NCBI RefSeq assembly: GCF_030463535.1
Contig: NC_132888.1
Location: 33,068,769-33,132,768 of the forward strand
DNA length: 64,000 nucleotides
Reading direction: 5' to 3'
Source: Salminus brasiliensis
Taxonomy: Eukaryota > Chordata > Actinopteri > Characiformes > Bryconidae
This document shows positions 1 to 12,013 of the stretch, piece by piece. Both the position numbers and the translations under genes were made by a program. Numbering within the stretch: position 1 is the stretch's first letter; the number at the start of each line of letters is the position of its first letter. The notes under the pieces were generated by a model. It made no database searches. It was given only the letters and a program-made list of their open reading frames with translations, and was not told where the DNA came from.

Positions 1-339
1 TATCCTTATGGTTATTATAATTCTGTACAACTTCAGGAAACAGTAAACACTGTGGCTACTAATGTGTTGTGATATGGTGCACAGAGAAGGAGTCAAGCAT
101 AATTTATCTTTTTTATATATACTTTTTAAACTTATTGACCCTTTCTCTGCCTTTCTCTCTTTCAGTTATTCTATCTTCTTCTTTGCTCTCCACTCAGCCA
201 GTGACCTCTTGTCATTTGGCTTATGATAATGGGTGCACACACACTGGCTTGTTTATCAGGACATGGGATTATTAATATGTCCCTGTATTTTCTTAGCCAC
301 TTCTTCCATTGGATGCAAGGCAGGAATATTCTTGAGTAA

Positions 340-392
340 ATAACGAAGCACTTTTGTAAGTCGCTCTAGATAAAAGTGTCTGCTAAATGTTG
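340..392 (+). mobile_element. SINE 3' tail fragment
   Basis: TTGTAAGTCGCTCTAGATAA then GTGTCTGCTAAATG is the conserved tail of teleost SINEs mobilised by L2-type LINEs. The head is not seen. Confidence 0.55.
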
Positions 393-729
393 TAAATATA
401 AATGCAAACTCCTCACAGTCAAGAGTGGGGATGGAATTCATAACTCCAGGCCACTGGAGCTGTGTGTCACAGACAATACCAGCAAATATATATTTTTTAA
501 ATGTACATATATATGTTATTTTATCAACCACATAGCTCATAATACCTCCTCACAAACATTTTCCAGCTCAGCTGTTGCATGGTCAGGTGTATATTACTCC
601 CTCATTGTCTAGAGTTCATTTTAAGTTTACTTTCACAGTACAGATGGAATTTCAATTATAAAATTGCATAGATATATTAATACCCCCTGCCATCGCATAC
701 ATTATACTGCAAATGATACCAGGCCTCCT

Positions 730-960
730 TAAAGAAGCATTATGCAAAAATTGGTATTTCTTGCTCCTGGGCCCCCCTCTACTATCAAGAATTGCAATTT
801 GTGCTCAGAGCCCCCCTAAATGATACACTTTTCTGTACTGAGAGATACAGGTCCATCACTGAAAGTGAAAGAAACATGTGGACTGAGGTGGTAAAGTAAT
901 ATTATTGGATTTTTCACAAATATGACTCTGGTAATGCAGCATTATGCAGTTCCAACAAGC
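730..960 (+). repeat. dispersed repeat, family B copy 1 (unclassified)
   Basis: Shares the core AAAGTGAAAGAAACATGTGG / ACTGAGGTGGTA / ACAAATATGACT with 11070-11290 and 16205-16490. No terminal repeats or coding frame recognised. Confidence 0.6.
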
Positions 961-1816
961 GTTGTCATGCCAGATTTTCTTTTGAATGAAGAGACAATGG
1001 TGTTTGATGGTATATCACTTCTATGTACCAGACTCTCCTTACCATGTATGTATGGTTATCTCCCTTTAACACCACTGACATAAAAATAAATGCTAAAAAC
1101 CTTTGCACTGTTATTATTTACTTTCCCTTCTGGATGACTAAAAAAATGCTATCTAGCTATTTATTTATCTGTCTGTCTCTCTGCAAGTTTTTAACATTGT
1201 TTCTCATTGGGCCCCGCTAAACATCCCTAGCATATGAAATATATATATTTTTTTTTAGTTTTAGGACTTTTGGTCCCCACATAGAGTGAAATACACATGC
1301 AGCCTCTCTCACTCTCTTTATGTAATAGGTGGTGGGATGTTAAAAGGATAAGGGTGTTTAAACATTACCCGTCACTATTCGCCAACAGCCAAGGAAATAT
1401 CAACCCTCATAGACATCTTTTCATTGCACTCACAAAAAAAAGAAAGTAGTCATTTTAACACACAATATCACCAGACGAATATTCAATTAAAGGCGCTGGG
1501 TCCTTACAGCTTCCTTTAACACCACACTAATGAGTTTTAATAGAAGGAAAGGCAGAAGTGTGCTCCCTATTCGAATCTGCTGAAGGCTTACTAATTACAC
1601 TAAAAAGCCTGGCAGCGGATGTAATGTTAGTGTGACGTGTGACTTGTAAATGGAGCCATAAACAGGTGTGTGTGTGTGTGTGCGCGCGCATGCATATTCT
1701 GAGTAGCTATTGATGGATATGTAAGCCTAGACACGTCACCTCTGGATGAAGTTTGAGTGTTTGTAGTAAATTAGACACATTAGACATGGCTGGATGGCAC
1801 AAAAGAATGGGAGGAG

Positions 1817-1818
<2 letters not shown>

Positions 1819-1849
<31 letters not shown>
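1819..1849. repeat. (CA)n microsatellite
   Basis: About 15 CA units. Confidence 0.95.
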
Positions 1850-1851
<2 letters not shown>

Positions 1852-2090
1852 AGACACACAGAAAGAACATCCTCACACAGAATAGAAGAAAATACATCTT
1901 GCTTCCGTGTATCTAAGAGTACAGATGACTTAACTGTGGTTGCAAGCCAAAGTATTCACACAGCTGTCCTCAACCAAGTCTCAATCTTCAGCCCCTTAAA
2001 CAATTGCCCTCGACTGCAACCATAATGGCCAATAATGTATACTAGGTTTTATAACCTACACTAAGTGTAAGTTATGCGATTAAACAACCA

Positions 2091-2093
<3 letters not shown>

Positions 2094-2155
<62 letters not shown>
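2094..2155. repeat. (TA)n microsatellite
   Basis: About 31 uninterrupted TA units followed by a short CA run. Confidence 0.95.
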
Positions 2156-2161
<6 letters not shown>

Positions 2162-3180
2162 ATATATAGTTTTGGACCACCAAAACCACAAACACCCTTT
2201 AGGATAGAAAACAAAATCCACTTTTGTTTTAGATCTAAAAAAGCCCACAGGTGTTTCTTTGGTTCCTTCCACTGTAAGAAGACAAATGTGGAGCTCAAAT
2301 CAAGCTGTTTAAGCTCAGACCTTAACATCAATAAATGTGTTTGGAATGACTTGAATGGTGAGAAAAAAAATGCTCCACATTCTAAGACAGAATGTGTGTG
2401 AAGTCTGCTGGAATGAAGACTGAAGCTGTAAAAGTAAAGAGTTACATACTGAAATGTTTGCTATTATGTGGGTTAGCAAGTATGAATAGGAACTACTTAT
2501 CACCCTACTTTATGTCAGTTATTAACTCTAAATTATGTTCAGTTATCAGTCTATACTTTTTGTGATACACAACTGTGGAGAGCAGTTTTTATCCAGTACT
2601 GTAACTGTAAAGGGCTAAGAACTATATCAGGTTGCTGTATTCAGGTTAACATGTTGCTGCCATGCAAGACATTTTTATCATTTTGGACCAGTTCTGTAGA
2701 TCCATTCATCATGAAATGTTGTCATACTGTGAAGAATGATTGTCAGTTTCAAATGATACCAAGACAGGGATGATATATGAGAGCTTCTCTTGTTACTGCT
2801 TTAAAAAACTTTCAGCTTTGCGTCTCATGACACCAAAGCATGCACAAAGTGTAATTCACAGAAGATGTCATGTTTAAAAATGCTTTGTTCTCTCAAGAAT
2901 TTGAGTCTTTTAAGCCAGTCTATACTGTGAGCTGAATCCAATGAAGCCATATAATAGTGGAGAAATGGAACATTGATTGCTAATCAATAAAAAACATCTC
3001 CTGCACACACACTTTGCTCTCTAATGAAGAGAAGATCCAGAAGACCCACAGACACACATATACCCTTTTCAGGAGCAGTGAATGCCCTTCAGATTGTGCA
3101 GAGTGTAAGATGAGTAGAGGTGAATGACATTTTACCAATGACATTCTACACTGAACTAAAGGGGGCATTGTAGAAGGAGG

Positions 3181-3182
<2 letters not shown>

Positions 3183-3238
<56 letters not shown>
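3183..3238. repeat. (GA)n microsatellite
   Basis: About 28 GA units, no interruption. Confidence 0.95.
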
Positions 3239-3739
3239 AAAATAAGGTTTGAGTATAGCAAAAGAGGCATGCAGGGACCTCTTCTAATTTTAATACAGAG
3301 ATCTCTCCAAATGTCAGGAGTAATGATTCACTTAAAATAAATCTACTTATTGTGCAAATGGTGGTATTTCAAATTAAATATATCTTTTAAAAGTAAGAAA
3401 GTGAGCTCTTATTGTGATGACAGCTGCATATCATGTGTCTTGACTGCGTTGCTTTAACAATAATTATTTAATGTACTGTTTTTTTTTTACGTTTATTTGT
3501 CAGTTCATTGATATAACTGTAACAATTGCTACCAAGACCTAACATCCAAGTATGAACCAAAATTCTATACATAATAAATCAATCAATTATCTGACATAAA
3601 AATGCATGACAAGCACAGGAGGGAGAACAGCAATAAGACGTGTCAAAGTTCCTCCAGAAATTCACTCCCAAAACTCCTCACACAGTAAATACAACAAGAA
3701 ACGTAGAATGGTTGCACATCTTAAGTGGCCCCCTCTTCT

Positions 3740-3965
3740 GGGAAGTTGCTAGGCTGTTGCTATGATGTTGCTTAGTGGTTACTAGATGGCTGCTATGGTG
3801 TTGCTACTTAGAAGGTAGCTTGTTGCTATATGGGAGGCCTAGTGTTACTAGGTGGTCACCATGGTGTTTCTATGTATTTGTCACAGTATCCCAGGTGGGT
3901 GGCTAAGTGGTTGCTGTGGCAAGGTGCTTTTGCTTTGTGGTTTCTATGGTGTCTCAAGTGGTTGA
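3740..3965 (+). repeat. degenerate GTTGCTATGGTG minisatellite
   Basis: Variants of GGCTGTTGCTATGATGTTGC recur about every 20-40 bp (GGCTGCTATGGTGTTGCTAC, CACCATGGTGTTTCTATG, GTGGTTTCTATGGTGTCTCA), often separated by TAGTGGTT or TAGGTGGT. Tandem structure, heavily mutated. Confidence 0.6.
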
Positions 3966-4128
3966 TTTGGTATTCTTATTTGTATCATTCTGACATTCTG
4001 GCAAGGATGCACATATTGTTATATTTCCTTTCCATTATTTGTATTCTGTGAGCCACAGTTTTAAATGTAGCTTGGACTGAACCCAATAACTGGAATCACT
4101 TTATATATATTTATATTCTATATTATAT

Positions 4129-4129
<1 letters not shown>

Positions 4130-4195
<66 letters not shown>
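4130..4195. repeat. compound (TC)n(TA)n microsatellite
   Basis: TC units to about 4153, then TA units to 4195. Confidence 0.95.
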
Positions 4196-4197
<2 letters not shown>

Positions 4198-5199
4198 TAT
4201 ATTCTTTATATTCTACAGTAAACAAATGTGTTCACTTTCTGATTGAATGAGGGGATGGGGTTAGGGGTTACATTTAAGGCAGGCCAAAACATGTTTCCAC
4301 AATGGCCGCACTTCGAGCAACTTTTTTCTAATCCTGACCTTAAACTGGTCCTAATACCTAACCTTAGCCTTGCCTTAAATTACTGTCTGTCAATTAATGT
4401 GCATGTTTTACTATTTTAATTAGCACAGCTCCCATTTAAGGACTGGTTTGCTTTTAGTTTACTCACTGTACTTACCAGCACTTCTGCATTTGACTCTCTG
4501 CAATACTTTTTTTTGTGCACCCATTTATTATAGGCTCAGGTTATTGTTTTATATCTTCCAAAACACAAAAAAATACTTTTTGGCAGGACCAAAGATCCCA
4601 AACAAGTGAATAAAAGACACTTTACCTATCTCAGACAATGTTAGCCTGGCTTCAAAAGGTACTATACAATATCTCCCAGAATATTTTAATCCTTTTAACG
4701 TTCTACCTATTCTCAAACACAGCTGTTAATTGCCTGGTTAAAGTTAAAGTTAAATGTTTTGGACACCAGCACTTTGGGACCAGAGTTAAACAACAATGCT
4801 TTAGAGCAATGCTGCTCAAACTAGTTGGCCTGCAGAGAACTTGTCATCTTGTGTAACTTCTGATGTGAACAGAAAATCAGTTTTAAAAGTCTGATGTGCT
4901 TTTTATGGCCATTGCTTCCGCGACACATTTCATGTGGATTTTCTTGTTGAACGGCATGCTTGTCATTTTGTGTTCCTCCGCCTTCTGCGGTGAAGTCAAC
5001 AGTGTTAAATGAACACCAACAGCTGTTTATGTGAGCCTCCTCTGCCCATTTAATGCTGGTGGAGCCAATTTAACACTGGTGATTTTATGACTGAGATTGA
5101 ATTTCCACTCACCAAGCAAAGACGCTTGGACACCTCTGATTCAGGAGGTGTTGGTTTATGTTTATGAAAGAAACATAAACAGAGACCTATACACTCCTA

Positions 5200-6462
5200 C
5201 AGTCAGATCCAGAAGCATTTCAGCAGTTACATTTGTTTTTCATTTTGCTCCATCTCTGTAGATTTGATATGAAGTGTAAAGCTTCAGCTTTAATTTAAGA
5301 GATTTGGAATGTTCCCTCCATATTCACAGACTCAAAAGTCATTGGACAATTTATTGATGTCATGGCAATTTTAGGATATAAATGGTCTGGAGTTGATTCC
5401 ATTTGCATTTGGTGGTTGGTACTTAGTCCGAGGAGGTGAAGTGGTAGGTTAGGAAGGCCCGCATTGCGCTGAATACACAAAAGAAGCCTATCAGAGAGGT
5501 AGTAGGAATTGCCAAATTAGCAATTTAGTTTATCTACGAAGAAGAAATGCACTGGCAAGCTCAGCAACATCAAAAGATCTGGGCAACACAGAGAACAAAA
5601 AAGTAGATGATTGTACAATTCTCTCCTTGGTGAAGAAAAAACCCTTTACAACATCTAGTTAAATCAAGAGCACTTTCAAGGCATATCATCGCCAAGTCTA
5701 TGATCAAGAAATGCCTTTATAAATGTAAATGTGGTGGGTTTACTTCCCAATTCTGGAACAAGACTCTTAAGACAGTTGAGACAAAAGTGTATTGTAAATA
5801 AAAGGAAGGATTCTTGACCCTGAACATGGTAAAGGCACTGTTCAGAAACACTGAATAAGTTCAACTGTGTTTACTGTTGATGTGACTAATAAAAGTAGTC
5901 GGATGCATTCTGACGTGTGTTGAGCTATATCACATGCTCAAATTCAGTCAAATAGAATGGCTCCTCTCAGTTCAAATGGATAATGACTCAAAACATACCA
6001 TGAAATAAACCCAGGAACTTCTTAGGACAAATATATAGAGTGTTCATAAATGATCAAAACCCAAAACCCAATTTATAAACTTTTTACTGACTGAAGAGAA
6101 AATTGATGGCAGAAAGACTAATCAAGGCAGCTGCATAATAAAGGCCTGGCAAAGAATCTCAAGGAAGGACACTTAGTCCATGTCCATGAATTCCAGACTT
6201 CAGACAGTCATTGGCTGCAAAAGATTTGCATCCACGTTTAAAAAATCTTTATATTTATAATATTCCCTTTTGTCCAAATACTTTTGAGCCTGTGAAAATG
6301 TGAGGAATTAGGTAAAACAGTCTGCAGCTCCAAGAATTTTCAACTCCTTGATTTAAAGCTAAAGGTCAACACACCACTCACATTTTCACTGCTTGATTTC
6401 AGACCCACTGAGGCTATATTACAAAAATGGTCTCACTGCTCAAATACTTATGGACCTGGCTG
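5200..6462 (+). mobile_element. Tc1-like DNA transposon with both ends, decayed coding region
   Basis: Left end CAGTCAGATCCAGAAGCATT and the reverse complement of the right end (CAGCCAGGTCCATAAGTATT) are imperfect inverted repeats, flanked by TA (5198-5199 and 6463-6464). Inside, the plus strand retains a broken transposase, for example MDNDSKHTMK near 5983 and a cluster of stops after it. Length 1.26 kb fits a near full-size Tc1-like copy. Confidence 0.75.
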
Positions 6463-7151
6463 TATACCCTATAGAGGAATTAATCATTTTATAAATGAGA
6501 TGTGTCCACTTGAACAACCATTTTAATGAAATATAAAGAACCATATTGCAATAACCATATTTCAACCATGATCAAGAACTATTTATTAACTCTTATTAGT
6601 AGTTTCCCACTGGTCATTTTGTTTACCAGCTGAACCTCATCATTTCCTTTAATACTTTGTTTCAAATCCCATTATAGTATATACACTCTGCCCAGTGTTG
6701 ATGCATTTCTTAGAGACATACATTCTTGCAGCATAAGCCTGTATTGCCTCTTTCCCAGGGTCATTTATGAAATGAGCCATTTACCGTTTTTTCAGGGTAA
6801 TAAAACACCAACTTTTCATGAGTCTGTCAATGCAGAACTCTAGTGTTGGAAGTCTGTGCAGGGAGATAACACACATACATTCACATTCTCAGCCCAAAAA
6901 GCCATCATATCCACTCATGGATTAATTGTTTGAGAGCTTTCTTTCTTAACAGAAGCTGTTAGTGTAGGAGAGCTTATTAAAAGTCTTGCTAATTTCCCAG
7001 CCCTACTTAATTCTCCTTAATACCCCACCACCACACATACACACACACACACACACTTTTTCTATCTCTCTCATCTTTTTCTCTCTTCTTGCTCTCTGTC
7101 ATTTATTGATGCCTCATTTTGTTGTGTAGTGTTGCCAAGCTAACCAAACAC

Positions 7152-7194
7152 CTATTCTATTCTATTCTATTCTATTCTATTCTATTCTATTCTA
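7152..7194. repeat. (TATTC)n microsatellite
   Basis: About eight TATTC pentamers, without interruption, 0.46 kb past the sst1 stop codon. Confidence 0.9.
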
Positions 7195-7503
7195 AATGCA
7201 TTTCTATGATAGCATTTTCGTTTTAGTTTCTTTTTAGAACCAGAAAATTTGAATAATAATTAGCTATTGAGCAAACCCATCTCTCTCACACACTTTCTCT
7301 AGTACGTCTTGGACTTGGGGACGAATCAGCATGACGCGTTAGGTCTGAAACATAGATATTTATTCAAACAAACAATTAAAAATAGTTGTTATTTTCTGCC
7401 TAAAGCACATTCAGGAGCAGAATTTGCATACATTCAGAAAACATTCTTTCATAATGACTCTTAAAACGAACAGTTAAAACTCAATTGACCAAAGGTAACA
7501 GCT

Positions 7504-7509
7504 TTTATT
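7504..7509 (-). promoter_or_regulatory. sst1: candidate sst1 polyadenylation signal
   Basis: AATAAA on the minus strand about 145 nt after the sst1 stop codon. A second AATAAA lies at 7359-7364. Either could end a short 3' UTR; the sequence alone does not say which is used. Confidence 0.55.
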
Positions 7510-7654
7510 TTCTTATTTACACCTTTTTGGAGACTTCAGTGAACATCGTGGTGCAGTCGCGGACGCTTGGGAATCAAAAGATGAGAAAAAGAGAGAGAGA
7601 AAAAAAGACTGTGGAAAAAGTAGACCTTGGTGGCGATGGGTTGGTGCTAAAGGA

Positions 7655-8346
7655 TTAGCAGGACGTGAACGTTTTCCAGAAGAAATTCTTGCATCCTGCT
7701 TTGCGCTCGCGGGGCGCGAGCACGGGACCGGCGGCGCGCTCCAGCTCCATGCGCACGTCTTCCTGCTCAGCGCCGCGAGGCACGTCCTCCTCCAGCGCCT
7801 CGTTCTCTGCCTGCGCCAGCTCTGACAGCAGCTCTGCGAGTGTGTATCTGGCGAGCTCCTGTTTGGAGGGATACAAACACACACCGGTCATGAGCTTAAT
7901 TATAGAGAAAACAGGGCTAATTAAGAGTGAGAACTACATTCATTCTCAGGAACCTTTGAAAAGGTTTTTAAAGCCTTCTTGAAGGTTTGAATTATTGAGG
8001 TATAATATGAGGTATAATATTACCCTCCATTGAACAGTTTCCCCAAGCCCAGACCCTTTTAGAAAGTTTTAGCTGGAACTTGATGAAACTGTTACTCTGA
8101 GACAAAAAGCGTCTCCTCAAGCTCACTACTACGACCTTGGCTCTTATGAAAGACTACAGCTGCCGTCCTTTAACAGAAAAGTCGCTGATTTATAGGTTGT
8201 AGGTGTTAAAAAAGTCTGCAGCGGGATGATCGTTATATTCTAGCGCGCTGCAATGTTCAGCACCTTGGACAGCGCTGACGGCGCTCTGCGTAAACGCTCT
8301 GCGCTCTGCTTTGGACACTTTTGAGACAGTTGTAGAAAATCCCTTT

Positions 8347-8389
<43 letters not shown>

Positions 8390-8575
8390 ATCTCGTATTT
8401 CCCCCTTCCTTTCTCCCCTCTTCCTCTGTTCGTTTACCTGTTTTCCGGACGGGCCGATGAGCGACCTCTGAAGAAACTGGCGCAGCTTGGCATCAGACGG
8501 CGCGCCGGACACGCTGCTGACGGCGAGCGCGAGGGAGAGGAGCGCGAGGGCGCACTGGATACGCGTGGACAGCAT
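7655..8575 (-). CDS. sst1: preprosomatostatin-1 (somatostatin-14 precursor), two exons
   Basis: Precursor of the secreted peptide hormone somatostatin, which inhibits pituitary growth hormone and pancreatic hormone release through Gi-coupled receptors. Exon 1 is 8438-8575 (46 codons from ATG) and exon 2 is 7655-7858 (67 codons plus TAA); the 579-bp intron has a clean GTAAAC donor and CAAACAG acceptor, phase 0. The 113-aa product matches the usual fish length. Residues 1-24 are a hydrophobic signal peptide starting [13 protein letters not shown]. The propeptide has the conserved APSDAKLRQ and [21 protein letters not shown] blocks. The C-terminus is PRERK followed by [14 protein letters not shown]: dibasic RK cleavage site, Cys3-Cys14 ring and FWKT receptor core, all unchanged. 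A monobasic Arg in LER 12 residues before the 14-mer would give a 26-residue long form. The second somatostatin gene lies 18 kb away in the same orientation. Identity is certain from the mature peptide. Confidence 0.97.
8348..8394. repeat. (TC)n run in the sst1 intron
   Basis: A TC (GA on the coding strand) run starting 44 bp inside the intron from the exon 1 donor. Confidence 0.9.
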
Positions 8576-8718
8576 CTTTCCAGCAGAGGATTTGGCGAGA
8601 AAATGGCTAGAGGGGTCGGAGTTTTTTCTTTTTTTCTTTATGAGCTGCTGCTTCTTCTTCTTCTTCGTCGTCGTCTTCTGTCTGTCGTCGCTGATCTCCC
8701 TCCACCCTTGAAACCCAT

Positions 8719-8744
8719 CTTTTTAAGGGATCTGCCTGACGTCA
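8719..8744 (-). promoter_or_regulatory. sst1: sst1 core promoter: CRE and TATA-like box
   Basis: On the minus strand, a full palindromic cAMP response element TGACGTCA (8737-8744) lies 10 bp upstream of an A/T-rich TTAAAAAG box (8719-8726), about 145-170 bp before the sst1 ATG. A CRE close upstream of a TATA variant is the known layout of mammalian somatostatin promoters, where CREB binds. The transcription start is inferred at roughly 8690-8700. Confidence 0.85.
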
Positions 8745-9159
8745 TGAAGCGAGGGGGGTTTCCTCCGTGCACGCGTGAGTGATGAAGAAGTGACAAAGTT
8801 CACAGCATCGATCCGGGACACGATCACTTTAACCTGCGCTTCTTTAATCTGGATAATAACAACTTCTCATGTCAGCCTCAAACAAGCTCCATAAATTTAG
8901 TCTCCACCGTCGTGAGGGCTGTACTGGCTCGTAAAAGCGAAAGCTGCAACAAAGGATTCTTACATCCATAGAAGAGTCGTTTTTGGTTCAAGGAAGTCAA
9001 GATGTGAGGAAGAACTTTTAAAATGGTAAAGATCCTTGGCTCTTATTTTGTGCAATCACCTTAACATGGCAGCATCTTTTTTTTAAAGCAGTGGGGACTT
9101 TTGCGCATCTTTACACTGTGTGCTTGCCCCCCTTAACCATCCATGTTTACCATAGCTGT

Positions 9160-9290
9160 GTCATTTTATTTTATTTTATTTAATTTACCCTTTATTTAAC
9201 CAGGCCGGTCCTGTTGAGACACAATGATCTCTTTTCCGAGGGAAGCCTGGCAAAATTCCAGATCCTGACAGACTCACATGGGACATAGTT
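9160..9290 (+). repeat. teleost dispersed repeat fragment
   Basis: CCTTTATTTAACCAGGCCGG and GTTGAGACACAATGATCTCT form a tail found in many fish repeats. Ends not defined. Confidence 0.4.
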
Positions 9291-9359
9291 TAAAGAAATG
9301 CCAGTGAAAAAAGCTCTGCATTCCTAACAGCTTTATCTCTGAGCATGGTTTAGCTATGC

Positions 9360-9770
9360 ATGCATTCAGCCACTTTCAGTTGCACCCACTGCTGACACGT
9401 ATGTGCAAATCCACACACACACTGCTTGTCTTGTCCCTGTAGAGAAGTATTGCCAATAGAACATAACTCTCTCGAGTAGATCAACGTGAACCTATTGGCC
9501 AGTGCCTATAGTGCCAGGTGCGGGCTAGAGATGGTATACAGCCCCCCAATATTGAGCTGTGGAGCAGTGGAACTGTGTACTCTGGAAAGATCCAAGATCC
9601 AGTCGTGACTGAATGCAATCAAATCCTCACAGCGATGCTCCACAATCTAGTGAAAGCATTTACTGGACAGTAAAGACAGTTACTCCAACAAGAGCAACAG
9701 TTTTAATACCCCAGATTTCGAAAGAAACAATGAATGAGCAGGTGTCCAAATAATTATGTCCATTTAATGT
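9360..9770. repeat. dispersed repeat, family A copy 1 (non-autonomous DNA element type)
   Basis: Shares long blocks with 32880-33365: GTTGCACCCA-TGCTGACAC, CTGTAGAGAAGTATT, CTGAATGCAATCAAATCC, GACAGTTACTCCAACA. It looks like a teleost MITE whose full copies end in CACTATATGGACA-type sequence. Class not certain. Confidence 0.65.
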
Positions 9771-9839
9771 GAAATTCATAGATTTTTATTATAAAGCAAT
9801 TACATTTCTATACAATTCCATGGTTTTCCACTCGGAGAG

Positions 9840-10260
9840 CAGAAGTGCACGCACACTGACGCGAGGGTACGCGCACTGACGTCAGCTTTCCGAGAAGCAC
9901 GCGTTGGCCCCGCTGCTTGTGCCTTGTTTTCGTCTGGTCCCCCTCTCTCGTCCCAAGCACACACACACACGCGCGCGCGCACACATACACACTACCCGCA
10001 ACGATCCGCGCGCATTTGCTAAGTGATGCTAATGACCGCTCAGGACGCGTGCCGTTTCCTTAAGCAGAACTCGTTAGATGTCCCCCGAACTGCGTAACGG
10101 TGTTTGCGCGAGGGACGCAGTGCCACGGACCCGGTGACACCGACCCTGACTTACCAGCGTTATGTGTTTGCGCTCGAGCGAGGCGCTATTTTTTGCTCTG
10201 TATGCTAATGGAAGCCTAATCGCTCGGCCTGCTGCTCCTCCAGTTGTGATAAGTCAGTAG
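9840..10260. promoter_or_regulatory. orphan CpG island with a perfect CRE
   Basis: Base composition changes abruptly to CpG-rich here, unlike the A/T-rich surroundings. It holds a full TGACGTCA (9877-9884), a CA/CG dinucleotide run (9959-9986), and on the minus strand a strong splice-donor-like CTGGTAAGTC at about 10149-10158. It lies 1.3-1.7 kb upstream of the sst1 ATG. No coding exon that I recognise sits in it. It may be a distal sst1 element or the promoter of an unseen or non-coding transcript. Confidence 0.4.
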
Positions 10261-10518
10261 AGGAGCCGGTGGGGAACAGTGCAGACTGTGGAAGCGGCGG
10301 GCTGACGGGCTGATGGCTGTTAGAGAGATGGGTTCTGACAGAACCTGCAGAGAGACGGAGAGATAGTTCTGGGGAGTTCTTAGTTTTTAGTGAGAGCGAG
10401 AAAATAGTAGGACTGCTAATACAGCCTGATACAACACAGGTGAATGGCACAGCTCATCTGAATGTCTGGTATCAACCTGTAGAATGTGCCCATGGGCTGG
10501 ATCAACACACATACAACT

Positions 10519-10551
<33 letters not shown>

Positions 10552-11069
10552 GCAGACAAGAATGAGAAACAGGCAGACACAGGTAGACTCAAGGACAAGG
10601 CCGGGCTGTATGTTACAGGCAGATACAGGTTATTTTTACAACCTATGCATATTGTACTTAGATAATCATAAATACACATGTTCACCCACACACACTCACC
10701 TAATTAGCTCTCATGCTCAGGTTGACAGTGATTGAAATGTTTCATTAAAATCATAGATTACAGAATTGAGAAATTGAGTCTCTTTATTGTCTGCTCTCTC
10801 TTACTCTCTCTCTCATTTAGTAAAGCCCCACAACACACATTCAGCACTGCAGTTAATGAGGACAGGGATTGAAGTTGGAATGGAAAGGCTAAGCTCAGAC
10901 TGGGGCTTGCTGAAGTCTCTGAGTGTAAGCAGGGTGGAAAATATTGTGAGCTCTGTTCTCTCTGTAAGAACCACAGTGAGAATCGCTCACAGTGAGAAAT
11001 GCTCCACACATCCTTTCTGCTCTACAGTAATAAAGCCCAGCGCAGGGAGAAAGTCCTCTTTAAAAACTT

Positions 11070-11290
11070 TTCCAGATATGTTAGTTTACATGTTTTTTGG
11101 GCTCCCCCTACAGTCAGGAGGTTACACTTGGAGTCACCACTAAAGGGCAGCTCTACACATGTATTTCAAGATAAGCTGAGACTGAAAGAAGCATGTGGAC
11201 TGGCACTGTAGAATCATGTTATAGTATTTTGTATAAATATGACATTTTTTGCACAGTGTTACACAGTTGTACTGAGCAGAAGCAGCATTC
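11070..11290 (+). repeat. dispersed repeat, family B copy 2
   Basis: Core CTGAAAGAAGCATGTGGACT, then ATCATGTTATAGTATTTTGT and AAATATGACAT; most diverged of the three copies. Confidence 0.55.
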
Positions 11291-11679
11291 TGGCCCAGAG
11301 CAATGGAAGAGATCAGGGAAGCATCAACGTGATTTTAAAGTTGTAATTTTAAGGTAAAAATGCTACGGTAATGTTGCTTTAATATGTTAATCCAAACCTT
11401 ATAACACTACTTAATCTGTAGCTTTCCATCTAATATTTAGTGAGCATTTCATCACATGGGATGGTGGTGAAGCAGAAACCAGACAGGTGAATGTGTGTGT
11501 GTGTGTGTGTGTGTGCATGTGTGGGTGTGGATGTGTGTGTAGCAGAGGTCAGATCAATTTGACACAAGGGAGGCTACTGTAAGATAGGATCATTTAATGG
11601 ACGATTAGAGATTAGAGATGAAACACATGACTTTGAGTCATAATTGAATGGGTCATTAGCTTGTGTCTGTGTGAGTACT

Positions 11680-11844
11680 GACAGCAGCTTGCTGGCATTT
11701 TCTGAAAATACTCCCCCCCCAGACACTCATACCAGGTGAGATGACCTCTGACACATGTTTCTAAAGTATTATGCTGAGACGTGTGTGTGTGTGTGTGTGT
11801 GTTTTGGGAGGAGTATCTTCAGAAAATGCCAGCGAGCTGCTGTC
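11680..11844. repeat. long inverted repeat (about 38-bp arms)
   Basis: GACAGCAGCTTGCTGGCATT... at 11680-11717 pairs with ...AATGCCAGCGAGCTGCTGTC at 11806-11844 with very few mismatches, around an 88-bp loop that holds a GT run. It would form a strong hairpin in DNA or RNA. Confidence 0.8.
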
Positions 11845-11974
11845 ACACGCACAACAGGTGTTTGCCACAGATGACCAATTCAGCTTTGTTTGATCACCAT
11901 CTGATTGAGAGAGAGTGAGTGAGAGTGACAGAAAGAGAGAGGTAGACAGAGAAAAAAAGAGGGAGGTTTATTTT

Positions 11975-11975
<1 letters not shown>

Positions 11976-12010
<35 letters not shown>
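11976..12010. repeat. (TTA)n microsatellite
   Basis: About 11 TTA trimers. Confidence 0.9.

Positions 12011-12013
<3 letters not shown>

Larger units (their letters stand above)
1..7320. other. intergenic region downstream of sst1
   Basis: I see no gene-like exon on either strand: open frames are short and made of microsatellites or A/T-rich sequence. Besides the listed repeats it holds only unannotated A/T-rich DNA (for example 961-1750, 2300-2980, 3300-3740, 4200-5190 and 6465-7020). Confidence 0.6.

Noticed and set aside
7513-7884. 123-aa minus-strand frame overlapping sst1 exon 2
   Set aside because: Alternative frame of the true exon 2; the sst1 frame has the mature peptide and splice sites.
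8345-8782. 145-aa plus-strand open frame over sst1 exon 1
   Set aside because: It is antisense to the real exon, begins in a TC microsatellite and has low-complexity Ser/Leu and Phe/Leu runs.
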